Under the pieces are notes generated by a model. That model was not told where the DNA came from and ran no database searches. It worked only from the letters and a program-made list of their open reading frames with translations. Positions 12,537 to 24,354 of a stretch of 64,000 bases of DNA are shown here, one piece after another. Within the stretch, counting starts at the first letter, position 1. Every line of letters begins with the position of its first letter. The stretch is from assembly GCA_907163375.1 (NCBI GenBank), contig CAJQUW010002175.1, positions 62,001-126,000 on the forward strand, written 5' to 3'. The DNA comes from Prostheceraeus crozeri (taxonomy: Eukaryota > Platyhelminthes > Polycladida > Euryleptidae). Made by a program: the position numbers and the translations under genes.

Positions 12537-14167
12537 CTGCAAAATACAGAACATGTGGTAAGCAGGCACACATATAAAGTCAATTTACGACAAAAAGTAC
12601 TGGCTGGAAATTGAGAGCTCATTTATGCTTTTAACCCATTAATCGAAGACGGAAACCGATGTGCTTGCAATTTATCACTGCAAACAACCAAGTTAGCAGC
12701 AAATTAGCTCCGCACAAAAGCATCGCTTTTACTTTTAAGATCAAGAACTGTTAGTGGCCGAAAAATCTCCTTATAGATGTGGTAGATACTGATTGAGTTG
12801 TCTGATAATAGTGCCGAAATACATATCAACTGTGTTTGATATAATTTTCCTTAATCTTGGATTTTTATGAAAAATTTTAGCTTCACCTTAATCTTTTATT
12901 AATCCAGGCTATATTGTTGAGATGAATGCTGCTTCCAAATGGTCCTACAAATTGCTTTCATTCAAGGTACAAATTAAGTAACTATTATTAATTAATATAA
13001 TTCGTTATCATTTGTAAGGGATATTATTCATTTCGATAAGATTGAAGTCATTGAAATATTTTTTACCTGATGCTTATTGGTATATTTCTGGTTTTATGAA
13101 AGATAAAAATAAATTCAAGCATTTGAAATGTCTTAATTCTGTACTTTTTTTGAGTTTTGAATTTCCTCGATGCAAGAGCATGCAATCTCAATGGACTTCA
13201 ATGGCATGAATGATCAAATTGACTTTTATTGATGAGGAATAATCAGCATTTAGTGTCTTATACTCCTCAAACCATTGTCAAAAACTGGAAACAATCATCT
13301 TGAGATCTCAGCATCATGTTCATCGAAACTGTAAAATTTGCAGTTGGGTAAATCCAATTTAATCCACAACATTTGACGAAAATGTGTCTTTGATTTGTAA
13401 AATCCATATTTCTGAACCGATTTCAATAGTTTTTTTTAATCGAACCGTAAAGATCTCATCTATTATGGCATGGTTTTTAAAAAGTCACAAAGCCAAGACC
13501 TTCTTCACAAGTTGCCGTTTTTTGCCGAAAAAAGACCAAAAAAGCATGTCCAAAGTTGCAGTACTCTCACTTCAACACGGATTTTCGATTAGATACATTC
13601 AAATACACCCACTAATATTTATATCATCTGAAAGAAGAAGATCAGCTCTTTAAGACAGTCTAATTTTAAACATTGTAATTAATATTAATAATTGAATTTT
13701 CACTGGGTTTCCATTGTCCAATGAAAGAAATGTCCTCTGACCGAGGTACCTTTTCTCGAAGAATATTGATTCTTCCATTAAACGTTTTGCACCAAACGAA
13801 TCCCCTAGTGTGCTAGTTTATAAATCCGTAAAGAAAATTCAGTTTGGTGACGTTACAAGTGAGCAATATTGATTTAAAAATATTTTTATCCGTTTTTTTC
13901 GACCAGAGAATTTGAATATTCCCAAAAATTTCATATGGATGCTAAAACCAGAAATTTAGTCAGGAATCGATGAAATTTCACAGCATAGGAGGGATCCATG
14001 CTCTTAACATCTATGCAAAAGAAATTTTTCATTTATATCAATTAACCCTCTCAAAATCTCCAAAAACCACGAAAATGTCCTCTGACCGAGACCCTAAAAA
14101 TCTCGGTCAGAGCACAACGTTGAAATTGAAGATCTCGGTCTGAGTACAAGGGTCTCGGTCTAAAGAC

Positions 14168-14490
14168 ATGATAATGTATGCAATTACATTTAGATCACTT
14201 CGTTTTACGCGTTCAAGTATTCGTCCAAAGTTCCCGCAGTCTCATGAACCCAAATGCACAAACCGAAGAGTTTCCTGTTCGACATCAATTTGTCCTCTGA
14301 CCGAGACCTTAAAAATCTCGGTCAGAGGACAAGGTGGGTCACGATCAACGGACATTATATGCAATACATTACATTTTGGTCGCTTCGCTTTACGCATGCA
14401 AGCATTCATCCTAAGTTCCCAGTTTCATCAGCAACCCAAATGCAGAAGCCCAAGAGTTTCCTATTCGACATCTATCTGACCGAGATGTAG
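14168..14490. repeat. Two-copy direct repeat of about 185 bp
   Basis: The segment from about 14168 (tgtatgcaattacatttaga) recurs from about 14353 with roughly 75-80 percent similarity, each copy ending at a ctgaccgagat motif. Reading frames across it give repeated peptides (CSTSI and YSTSI endings) only because the DNA is duplicated; I do not take them as genes. Confidence 0.65.
14290..14332. repeat. Perfect 17-bp stem hairpin
   Basis: TTGTCCTCTGACCGAGA (14290-14306) pairs perfectly with TCTCGGTCAGAGGACAA (14316-14332) around a 9-base loop. A second copy with one mismatch lies at 14076-14116, and half copies are at about 13733, 14133, 14153 and 14468. The repeated half-palindrome inside a transposable element looks like an array of protein-binding sites. 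Confidence 0.75.
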
Positions 14491-15153
14491 AAAAAATGGC
14501 TTTTTAAAAGTGCTAGATTTCTATGGAAAGTTTTTATTTGGTGTGGTCGCCGCTAAGATTTTCGTGTTCAGCGTAAAAAATGAGTATATATGCAAATTTT
14601 CACGGAAATCTGAGACCCAAAGTTGAAAAGACAGAAATGTTGTGGAATAAATTGGATTTACCCAGTTGCACGTTCTTGCTCCGATAAGTTCTTCAATGGA
14701 CAAGTTTGGTTTATGAACGATCTGCCCATTGGTGAGGTAACCTCGAGTTTGCTAAAACACTACATTTTCAATGCAGGATTCAAATGAATTAATGATGAGC
14801 TGGTTGAGTCCTTGATGATAAGATAGAGGCTATGAAAAGAAGATGGAGCTCAAAACAGAAGAAAAGCTTCGGTCGGAGATGTTAAGCGACAGTAGGATGA
14901 CGACTTGACGGAATGCAGCGTGCGTGCGAGGCAAATGCTTGAGGATATTTGAGAAAGATATCATGACATGAGAGCAATCATTTCCTGTGATCGCCGCGCA
15001 GGTCTTCTCAAATTTCGCGCTTGTCTTCTAACTTCGCGGTAAAGTGAAAATCTCCCTATGTCAAATCATAACATTACAATCACATGCAAATTATTGATGA
15101 TATACCAGCAACACTGGGGTTCATATACGAAGAAATACACAGTTCATAGTCTA

Positions 15154-16537
15154 CGAGGTGTGGCTATAAAATAACGAGACTGCTTCCAGTATGACTTTAT
15201 TTCAATACATATACAGGATTTATCCGGTTGCCCCCTCAAAATAGTCCCCATGGAAGTTCACACATGTGTTCATTCTCTTCTCCCATTTGTTGAAGCAGTC
15301 GTGAAACTCCTCCGTCTTCAGACTTCTCAAAACGGCGGTCACTCGAGCCTTGATGTCGTCAACCGATTCGAATCGGGTTCCCCTGACGATGTTCTTCAGC
15401 TTGGGGAAGAGCCAAAAATCACAGGGAGCGAGGTCAGGTGAGAAGGGCGGGCGCTCTAGCATTGCGACTTGTTTCTCGGCCAGGAACTGCTTGACGCTGA
15501 TAGCAGAATGCGCTGGCACGTTGTGGTGCAGCATCCAGCTCTTGGTCTCCCAGAGATCGTGTCTGACGCGCCTGACTCGGGAGATGAGACGTTGAAGGAC
15601 TTCCTTGTAGAAGTGCTGGTTGACAGGAGCACCCTCCGGTACGAATTCGTGATGAACCATGCCCCTGTGATCAAAAAAGACGATTAACATTGTCTTCACC
15701 TTTGACTTCGACATTCGTGGCTTCGTCGGCCGGGGTGATCCAGGGTTCTTCCATTGCAGACTTTGTCGCTTCGTCTCAGGGTCGTACTGGAACACCCAGG
15801 ACTCGTCACCAGTGATGATGTGACTCCAAGAGTTTCCCGTTGACCGCCAGCTGCTCCAGCACGTCTTGACACACGGTCATGCGCCGAGACTTCTGCTCGT
15901 CGGTCAGCAGTCGGGGCACCATCTTCGCGCAAATCTTCCGCATCCCCAGATCATCCACCAGGATCAAACGCACCGTCTCCTTGTCGAGTTTCAACTGTTC
16001 AGCTATCATTCTGATGGTCAATCGGCGATCGCTTTGTATCAGTTCCTTGACTTTTTCAACGTTGTCCGAGTTCCTTGATGTTGATGGGCGTCCAGGTCTT
16101 GGGTCATCATCCACATCTTCACGACCACTGCTGAACCTCTTGTGCCATTCAAACACTTGAGCTCGTGACAGTGTTTGATCCCCGTAGGCAGCCTTCAACA
16201 TTTCGAATGTCTCGGTCGGTGTTTTGCCGAGTTTCGCGAGGAACTTGATGCTGACTGTTGTTCGTTACTCATCGTTTTGCAGTGACAATGTTGTCAAACA
16301 GAAATCAGGTTATGAATCGCTTTGATCTGGCTGTGACAAGGGGTTTGAACAATAATCACTGGCTGTGACAAGGGTTTTGAACAATAATCACTGAAAATCG
16401 TCTGGAAAGAAGAGTAATCACATTATCGAGGTATCGCTTGAAGACGATATAGATCAATTTAACATGCATCACTAGTCTATGAAGCCGCCACCATACGTGC
16501 AGCATGGATAGTCTCGTTATTTTATAGCCACACCTCG
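15154..16537 (-). mobile_element. mariner-type transposon
   Basis: 28-bp ends with CGAGGTGTGGCTATAAAATA then ACGAGACT are identical and inverted at both termini. TA flanks lie at 15152-15153 and 16538-16539. The length is 1384 bp, typical of mariner. The near-identical ends say the copy is not very old, but the transposase is broken. A 34-bp tandem duplication (ggctgtgacaaggg.tttgaac) lies in the 5' untranslated part near 16330-16395. Confidence 0.95.
15220..16272 (-). pseudogene. mariner transposase (DD34D), inactive
   Basis: Starts at ATG 16272 (MSNEQQ). The mariner helix-turn-helix follows (KFLAKLGKTPTETFEMLKAA, VFEWHKRFSSGREDVDDDPR, GRPSTS). TGDESWVFQYDPETK gives the first catalytic Asp, and SPDLAPCDFWLFPKLK the third. 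At least two frameshifts are present: one near the start between MSNEQQ and the KFLAKLG frame, and one near 15.82 kb just before TGDESW. The second catalytic motif, usually LHHDNAPAH, reads LHHNVPAH here, so the middle Asp is absent. The enzyme would be dead even without the frameshifts. Confidence 0.9.
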
Positions 16538-16539
16538 TA

Positions 16540-18444
16540 TGATTCATAAATGATGAAAAGAGTTCAAATCTGACCACAAACAAACCAGTCATTGAAGGAG
16601 AAAAGAACCGAAGTTCCACCTCGCAAACAGGACATCTCAATGAAGATAGAAATCTCTCTGTTCTGTCTATCAACGAGTAGGCTACTGTATCTAAAATGAG
16701 AAAATGCCCGAGAAAATTGGGTCGTTGTGCCTTTAACAATGGGGGTGGCTTTTGACACTAACATACTTGTAGGGTATACAACCATAGCGACCACAAATTT
16801 AAAAATCCTCCTCAATAGCGTGGACAACATATGTTTATATCAGTGAGCATATCGAGAGCACAAATCGTTGCTGTACGAGAAGTAAATCCAATTAACCGCG
16901 AGAGTAGACACAGCTTTTAATGCACATTTGGTTTGATTTCATTATAATTTCTAATTTGCTACGTTGTTTTAGGATTTAGTTCTTTTTTCGTATGCCGCAC
17001 CCTCTTAAAGAAAATATTTTCTTCATCAATTATTGCCTTTGATGCCGATACGCTCTCCCTAATATAACGGAATCATTTTGTAACGTCGTCGGATTTTATA
17101 AGCACATGAAGTCTTTGAACATCAGAAATGAGTGAGAGAACCAATGATATTGATCTCAAAGACTGGAGCTACATACGTGACCGAATCTTTTCAATCTAAA
17201 TGTTTTTGTTCTTCCTTTTATAATCAGCTAATTAGTTTATTTGAAGTGATCATGATTGCAATCTAAAACATAGAACTCTGTGATCATCTATCTTCGAAGC
17301 GGCAGTTAAAATGACAATTATTCCGAAATTTGAGAAGACTCGAATCAGAAACAATCCTTCGATGATGCTAGCATGTGATTTGCATTCTTTCATTCAATCA
17401 TGTTTTGATGGCTGTTTGCAAAAACAGAGTGACTAGGGAGCTTACTCCGATTTCAACATTAACAGCACTGATCAATTCAAACTAAAGTTGCTTTGCCGAT
17501 TTCTGTCTACATACAGTGAACATAAGAGATATTTAAAAAATAATTTATCAATTAAAATTGTTTGGTGAGATTTAGCAAAGATTTAATAGACTGCATGTGA
17601 GAGCTAATTTGCTGAATAGTAGTTTACAACTCTTAATGTTGATTGTATGAGTTCTAGTTTTTCATCTTCAAATTGCATTGACAATTGTTTCGATGATAAT
17701 GATTGGACAAGTAGCTTAGTTGCAATGAAGAATCGATTCCTTGCTGTCATTAAAACCACCATATTTTGTAGAGGCAATGTTTCGTCAAGAAAGCAGTAAA
17801 TTTAATCCTAGGAACATTCGTCTCAAAATTTTGCATCAGTCATCTATTCATAGTGACTTAAATATAATTTATGGGAAATGCATGACTTTGACAATTTCAT
17901 GACTTGTTGATTCCATTAAATCATTTATCAAACGTTTCTCATGTTTGTCCTATCCGGGTGCACGGTATTTGAAAATCATGGCTTGTAAAGATGAGTGAAT
18001 GATATATGAGTATAGAGAGCAAAAGCAACGGATAGCGGCATTTTACTTTCTTTTTATATGGTGAACGAAGGAAACTCAAAAAATTTCGTCGTTAAATTCT
18101 AGTTGCATGTCTCACTCACAATGTTGCATTTTTTCAACATCTTAGATTACTCCGAAATTTCCGTTACATATATCTCTTGATTATAAGACTAAAACTCCAC
18201 GATAAGGAGTTTAATAATGTGAACCGGAATCTCACGATGAATCATTTTCTCATTTTTTAGTCCGCAAAGACATGCATAAAACCGACAGCAACTCAGCAAA
18301 GTAATTGCTACGTTAAATTACGCTGTTGGCTTAACGTTAAAGGAATGAGATTACCATGAAACTCAATCAATTATGTGATTCTGCAAAAAGTAAAAATATG
18401 AAGTTTTAAATTGACTAACTCCCATGCATGAGTCGTGTTCTCAC
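16540..18444 (-). other. LAMP intron DNA, no gene seen
   Basis: AT-rich intron between LAMP exons. No coding frame or transposon end is supported. The reading frames at 16356-16830 overlap the mariner end and have no recognisable content. Confidence 0.5.
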
Positions 18445-18633
18445 CTGTGTCGAAATTGGTGGTTGAGGGTAGTCGAAACACTTGCACTTGTGATTCACAT
18501 AATTCTACACCAGCATGTCGACTGTCTCCCAATCCAAGATCCACAATTTCCGTTGCATTGCAGAAGTAAGACTGACCAAGAGGTGCTCGAAATAAGCGCA
18601 AGCTCTTTTCAGCAGAGAAAACTTTTATTTTTT
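18445..18633 (-). CDS. LAMP-family glycoprotein, internal exon (distal luminal domain)
   Basis: 189 bases bounded by a TTTACAG acceptor and an ACACAG|GTGAGA donor, entered and left in phase 1. It reads KKIKVFSAEKSLRLFRAPLG then QSYFCNATEIVDLGLGD and later VELCESQVQVFRLPSTTNFD. The SYxCN motif, followed by a strand of alternating hydrophobics and QVQVF, is the diagnostic second half of the LAMP luminal domain (SYKCN...QVQAF in vertebrates). One N-glycosylation site (NAT) is seen. Reading continues into AHEC of the last exon without a phase break. Confidence 0.9.
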
Positions 18634-18767
18634 CTGTAAAGAAAGAGCATATACCTTCAGTTATCATGAAAAACTGGATTGTAATATTATTTGACGAGAT
18701 TGATAATCACAAATGCATATTTGAAATATTAATGTTAGTGAAACTTTAAGTGAAGATGATATAGATC

Positions 18768-18830
18768 AGGGTTAGGCAAACACTTTTAATTGCGGGCCAA
18801 ATCAAGAACATGATGAACCTCCCTGGCTGC
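18768..18830. repeat. Possible end of a decayed hAT (Charlie-like) element
   Basis: cagggttaggcaaacacttt then taattgcgggccaaa resembles the ends of hAT Charlie-type elements (CAGGG..GGCAAAC...GCGGGCC). I could not find a convincing opposite end; a loose gctgctgcgggctgc at about 21617 is the only hint. Confidence 0.3.
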
Positions 18831-19797
18831 AAGTTCCACAGTCTGATAAGAATTTACCAAAGCAGATATCATCAGATATTATGTCAAGGTGCAAATTGCA
18901 AACTCTTTTATGCACAAAAATAAGTGCATTGTAAAATTTATAATTTGCGACTAACTTTGCGATCAAAAATTTAAATTATTTGAAAAAAGGACTTCTCAGT
19001 TGCTTCTAATTTCTCTCTTCAGGAAAGAACCATTACTGGACAATGTCTTCGAGGAAACAGCTGCATAATAACTACATGGATTTATTAATGAAAAGTTTTC
19101 TATGAGAATCAATTGCTACATTTATAATAAGGAGAATAACTTTGTTTCTCCAAGTTCATTCTAGAAAATGTTCAAAAATATACACATGTTAAGTCAAACA
19201 GCTCTTACATTTGAAAAATCGTTTCTGACATTCATGCCTTTTCGGCCTAATTCACCGAATTAGACCGAACACCTGTCAAATCGAATTTTCATAAAACAGG
19301 AAATGTAAGGACGCAGTAAAAACCGTATTAAAAGCAGAAAATTGCTCTTTTAAAACTCTGGATAGCGGGCGTCAGACGTGTATTTAAGAAATTTGTTTCT
19401 GCTAATTCCATCGGCGAAAATACGGTTGCAAAGTTATGGATCATTGTAGCATTCTAGTTTTCAGATGCGAATCAGTCTTCATAATGAAATATTTATTCAG
19501 ATACCAAACATTTTTCTGTCAATGAGACGATCATCAGTGGCACATTAACAGAAAACTTGCGAACATAGTCTCAACTAGAATGTAAAAACATAGTAAGTAG
19601 AAATAACATAAAACAAAAAACATTTTTTTGTTTTTTTATCCAGTCTTTTGGATAGTTATAAGCTGTTTTGATGAGTGAAATAAAGTGCCTACAATGTCAA
19701 CGGAGTTGTTCGCAAGTTGTTGAAGTTGTAGGTTTATTATTTCTTTTGATGACACCTAATCAATTTCCAGGAGGCATTCTAAACACTTCTCTATCGG

Positions 19798-20575
19798 TCT
19801 CTGTGGCACAGTGATCAAGTGCTTGACCTAGCGATCATTCGGTCCAGAGGTCGAGCCCCGAAGGTGTCATTGGAAGTCATCAGGAAGGGCATCCGGATGC
19901 GCCCCAGTTGAAAGCAGGGATGCGGAGTCTCCGGGGGTTGATAGGACTCCAACTCCGACTCCGGGTGGCCAATATATAAACCCTAGTTTTTTGAAAAATC
20001 AACTGGCAACATCATAGATCATTATAGGCTTACCTGAACCTATTTTTAGGGATCATTGCTGTATCAGTTATCAATCATTTTCGATGAAAGTTCATCAAAT
20101 GTCTCTTTCAGTGGATGCATACGACTCACACACGATTAACGTGAGGATAATGTTCTCAAGCAAACTAGTATTTCATTTTTTTCTCTGATGTGACCTTTGG
20201 CACGTAGGTGTGATCGAGGCTAGGAAGGCTTGTCTTCTCTACTGATTCATCGAGTGAAAAGACCCCTTTTTTACTATCACGGGTCATTCCCTCAACTATT
20301 TCAAGCTTTGCATGCACTGCTGTCTCTGTACTTTTGTTTGACGGAGAAAGTTGACATCAAGACAGTGACAGCTATATGCGCGAGAATAAATAATTTGTTT
20401 ATATTATATTTCGGGTCTGGTTATAGGCCGGAGTCCTATCATTTGATAGGACTCCGACTCCAGCAAAAATGATAGGACTCCGGGACTCCGCATACCTGGT
20501 TGAAAGTCTGACTATGTCAGTACTGTCCAAGCCCCAGCATGGGGGAGTAGTGACGTCGTGCCAATATTTGCTTCA
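19798..20575 (+). repeat. tRNA-derived SINE, interrupted
   Basis: ctctgtggcacagtgatcaa (A-box region) and ggtccagaggtcgagccccg (B-box region) are spaced as in a tRNA-like Pol III promoter. They are followed by aggaagggcatccgg, a block shared by many animal SINE tails. The 3' part resumes at 20507 (tctgactatgtcagtactgt, then cagcatgggggag). The two halves are separated by the hAT MITE at 19915-20498. Confidence 0.7.
19915..20498. mobile_element. hAT MITE inserted in the SINE
   Basis: 584 bp with ends CAGGGATGCGGAGTC and the complement of CAGGTATGCGGAGTC. Both sides are flanked by an identical 8-bp duplication, GTTGAAAG (19907-19914 and 20499-20506). Sub-terminal ggactccgactcc words repeat in both orientations. 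There is no coding capacity; the frame at 20230-20472 has no recognisable content. Confidence 0.9.
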
Positions 20576-20939
20576 TTTTCTTAATCTCTAGCAAGCCATG
20601 GATAGATAGTAAGCTATTGCTTCACTTCTGTGAATCTGCTCTCTTTGAATGAACCATTATCAATATGTCCATCATCTAGTCAAAGTCTCATCATCTAGTC
20701 TAGCATTTATCAACTACTGGGATTCCAATTACAGTTTAAAAACATAATGAATTTAAAACAAATTTAACACACCGTTTCAAATCATGCTTAATAAAATCCA
20801 AGGCCGCAAAAACATTTTTGAAAGCAAGGTTTAATAAACATGTTTAAAAACAAGATCCAAACTCAGAACTCGTGTTGAAAAGCTGGTTTTTACATCATCT
20901 TTGAAAATAATGTACAAGAACTAAGTTTAAAAACGTCTT

Positions 20940-21164
20940 AATAATTCTGGGTGTCTAATATATACACGAAGACAGCATGTTGCATTTTGCAAATCATTCC
21001 GATATCAATTGAATAGCCGTGTTGCCTTAGGTACAAAATTAACATTCTCAACGAAAAGTCTTATTCTAAAAGATATTGGCAATATGGCTATTCAATTGAT
21101 ATCGAAATTATTTGCAAAATACAAAATGCTGTCTTCGTGTATATATTGGACACCCAGAATTATT
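20940..21164. mobile_element. Palindromic MITE
   Basis: Two arms of about 85 bases are inverted copies: aataattctgggtgtc.aata then tatacacgaagacagcat, through gatatcaattgaatagcc. A spacer of about 50 bases separates them. The element is 225 bp, non-coding, and lies within the LAMP intron. Target duplication is uncertain because the flanks are AT-rich. Confidence 0.75.
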
Positions 21165-22226
21165 GAAAAAATCTACAATTAGTGAATATCACTTTCGTCT
21201 AAACACGCAAGATATACTTATCATGACTGAGAATTTATTGCTTAAGCCAGTGTGTATTACTTTGCATGAGTAAATCTTTTATCGAATGTCATCATTTGAA
21301 AATTACAAAAAGTCAGTCTCAATCTTGATCTTTTAAGTATTCTGTGAAAAAACCCTATATTCTGTATGTGACATTATTTAATGGAAATATTGAATAAAAT
21401 AGTTTTATAACAGCCATAATAATCTCAATTAAGTAGAAAAATAATAGCTAAAAATATGTATAGTGTAGCTATCAGCATGATTGTGCAGTTGGTAAACATT
21501 AAAAAATCCATGAAACTAATGTTGCATCATTATTCATTAATTGTCCACTATTTCCTGTAATAGTTAGTGTCTGTTATTTCTGAGCAGTTTGATTTTGTTA
21601 AGATTTTGAGATTTTTGGCTGCTGCGGGCTGCATGTGCATAGATATTTCAACAGGATGATTTCAGATGATTTGATAAATATTCTCATTCAATTCCTTGAA
21701 TGTGTTTACTTATATAAAAGTTCTTGACATTGTTGTCCTTCTTCTTTCACGTTTTTTCATGCGTTTACCAACTGCAGTCATGTCATCGGCCATTTAGCGA
21801 TCATTTTTCTGTGATTATCATGGTTGTTGAGAAATTAGCTTGCTCACTGTTGCTATCAAGTACTGATTATAGCAAAATTATAGATTGCATAAAAGATGAA
21901 GACTTCTAATGTTGTGACTATGTTCACAAGTTTGCTGTTAATTTGCCACTGATAATGGTCACATTGACTGAAGCATACTTCAAGTATTGGGTATCTGAAT
22001 AAGAATCTCATCACAGGATCTCTTCGACTACTACCCTTACATAAAAACGAATCAATCAATTTAAATGAAGAAATGAAAATATTATTTCAGCTCACATACC
22101 ATCATTTCAGCGGATCACACGAATTCATCTTGCAGTCCCAACCTTTCTTACATTCAGAATTACACTAAGAAATATTCAGAATGTCCCTTTTGAAAAGCAA
22201 GTGTAAGCAAGTATGAAATGACTTAC

Positions 22227-22302
22227 TTTCACTGGCATTTGGAAAATGCTCATCTTTTGGATCGAAGGAAAATTCCAAGTGATCTGCGAACCAATGACCA
22301 TC
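22227..22302 (-). CDS. LAMP-family glycoprotein, short internal exon
   Basis: 76 bases between a CCCTTGCAG acceptor and a GTGAAA|GTAAGT donor, entered in phase 0 and left in phase 1. It reads DGHWFADHLEFSFDP then KDEHFPNASE. The alternating hydrophobic strand LEFSF and the N-glycosylation site NAS sit where LAMP1/2 have their FxL...LPDA segment. Phase 1 exit fits the next exon, whose first codon is completed as Lys. The exon is too short to identify alone; phase, splice signals and flanking LAMP exons support it. Confidence 0.8.
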
Positions 22303-23684
22303 CTGCAAGGGAGATTTTTATATTTGCATTCACAGATATCAAATACATTAACTGGCGAGTTGTTGATGTTGGATTTAGATTTCCTTAGCGGCAGATTTCG
22401 ACATAATTCTCTATTCATGATTTACGGAAGCGAATTCCAGTACGCGTTTTTGTTTGAAACACAGTTCATCAACGTAAAATCCTGAGCAGGATTTAATTTT
22501 TACCCTATATTTCATCATAAACATTTCATTATCCAACCGAAATATTTGAAGTTGATAATTTTTACACTCTGAAACTTAGCAAACTTTATGTGATTATTCA
22601 GAAACTCTAAGTATTTGGGTGAGATGATAAGACAAAAGTGGATACAGCGCACTGTGGAGTTCTGTGCTTTCCTATTTGACAGTACAATATTTTCTTGTTT
22701 TGAACCCGCCTTCTAATAGACCAGCACTCGAATGGAGCCTATCCTCGAACCAACCTTCGAATATAGCCACTCTGAAGTAGAACTCGCCGTCGTAAGAAAG
22801 CTACCCTCACACAACCGGAGGGAGCTGAGAAGGCCATGGGGAGAAGAGTGGCATCAAGCATAGGAGCAGTGTATTAAGAAAAAATTTGTGCATTCTTGAG
22901 TTTGACGGAAAAAATGAATTGATGACGTAGTCACATTGTGAAAGAGATCAATGATGACTACAAATATCTGATTTTTACGGCTTCATGATGAATTATTACG
23001 AAAATAATTACATCACTGCATCAACTTTGAACTACCGAGCATTGGCGGACTGCGCCATCGGTATATCAACTGCGTTATCGATGTATCGCAGCTGATAATC
23101 TGTAGTCCACACATTGAGAACTCAACAGTTCCATCCGATTGGCGATAACTTCATCCATCTAAGAAATCGCACAATTTTGCGTTCAAGCTTACAAGGTTGA
23201 AGGACTGAGATGGATCAAATAACATGGATGTATGCAAGCAATACAAGTCTCTGAACTCACGATCTGAAAACATGCCATCGATAGTCTACGGCAGGCAAAA
23301 ATGAGGACGAGAAATCGTCTGGAAGTTGGTACGTCAAAAAAGGGAAAGTCCAAAAATATTTCGATGCAAAATGCGATGAAATAAAAATATAAGAAAAGAT
23401 GACAATATTCGCGATTAAACAGCATTTTAAAAAACTTTAACTAAGCTGTTCAGTTGGGCAGTGTCTTAACTCAAAATTTGTAAATATTGGAATATAATTT
23501 TCAATCACGTTTCGCGGACATCATTTGCAAGATCTATACATGTGGTTGAATATCATGGGGTCAACATCAAGAAGAATCTTGATTAATAAAAAAGGGCATC
23601 TAATTTTCATAAGTTAAGAGGACCCTATAGACCTAAAGATGCGAGTTTGTGAGGCGATAATTGCTGTGCATGTGCTATGATGTA
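22303..23684. other. LAMP intron DNA, no gene seen
   Basis: Nothing beyond short unsupported frames. A region near 22720-22860 is less AT-rich than its surroundings but carries no recognisable motif. Confidence 0.45.
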
Positions 23685-23692
23685 TTAATAAC

Positions 23693-24346
23693 TAGGGCAA
23701 TTTTTTTATGACATGTCATGTTTTTCGGGTTAGGTAATATTGCCATATTTTCTGAGTCTGATCATATTTAGTCATATTTTGTTCATTTTCTGTAGTTTTA
23801 GACTGTTAGAGTTGCCGAGAAGAGGGAATAGAGAATGACCGATGTTTGCACAGTGACGCAATATTGGTCTTCTAAACAGTGCGATGCAGTTGTGAGGACC
23901 GTTCCAATGCATGCAATGTCTACAGATATAAATGTTACCGGCGGCGCCAGGATTGGCTCGTCTATCGTCTGCCTTTCCTTGCCAACCACCCGCTGCTTCT
24001 GTAGAGCGCTCTTCTACATGTTGAAGAAGATGCTATGCAAAGACAGACCTTTTTTAACATCAAATGTAGTAAATTACATTGCATTACATTTGTTTAGTAC
24101 AACAGGCTGTAAATAGTTATACTGTGGTAAAACTTTGAAATAAATAGTTTTATTTGTCGTAAATTGAACTTTTTGTCCGAAAATGGAGACACAATTTTTG
24201 CTATATTCTAAGATTTTTAAATCTTACTAAATTACAATTCAAGATTTTAAGTCATATTCTGGTCACATTTAGAGTTTCTTCGGTTATATTTTCAGCTTTT
24301 TTTAGGTCATATTTTTTCGAATTTTAGGTCATGAGAAATTGCCCTA
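23693..24346. mobile_element. Short hAT-like element with unusual interior
   Basis: Ends TAGGGCAATTT.TTATGAC and its inverted counterpart are flanked by a perfect 8-bp duplication TTAATAAC (23685-23692 and 24347-24354). Ac-like hAT elements also have TAGGG-type ends. The 654-bp body holds a less AT-rich core (about 23830-24030), open on both strands (23835-24116 + and 23798-23989 -), unlike its AT-rich arms. A captured host fragment is possible; I do not recognise the protein. Confidence 0.8.
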
Positions 24347-24354
24347 TTAATAAC

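Larger units (their letters stand above)
13339..14670. mobile_element. Terminal-inverted-repeat element of unknown superfamily
   Basis: The left end GCAGTTGGGTAAATCCAATT at 13340 is mirrored by the complement of aattggatttacccagttgc ending near 14669, and the match extends through CCACAACATTT. The element is about 1.33 kb and sits in the LAMP intron. It holds no transposase; its interior is a 185-bp direct duplication and several copies of a CTCGGTCAGAGGACA hairpin. The target duplication is not clear, so I leave the superfamily open. Confidence 0.6.

Noticed and set aside
14168-14490. Two overlapping frames with repeated peptides as a repeat protein gene
   Set aside because: The repeats follow the DNA-level duplication inside a transposable element and carry no recognisable motif.
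15250-16160. Several + strand frames in the mariner
   Set aside because: They are antisense shadows of the transposase.
19798-19906. A functional tRNA gene
   Set aside because: The A and B box regions are present but the cloverleaf does not close and a SINE-type tail follows.
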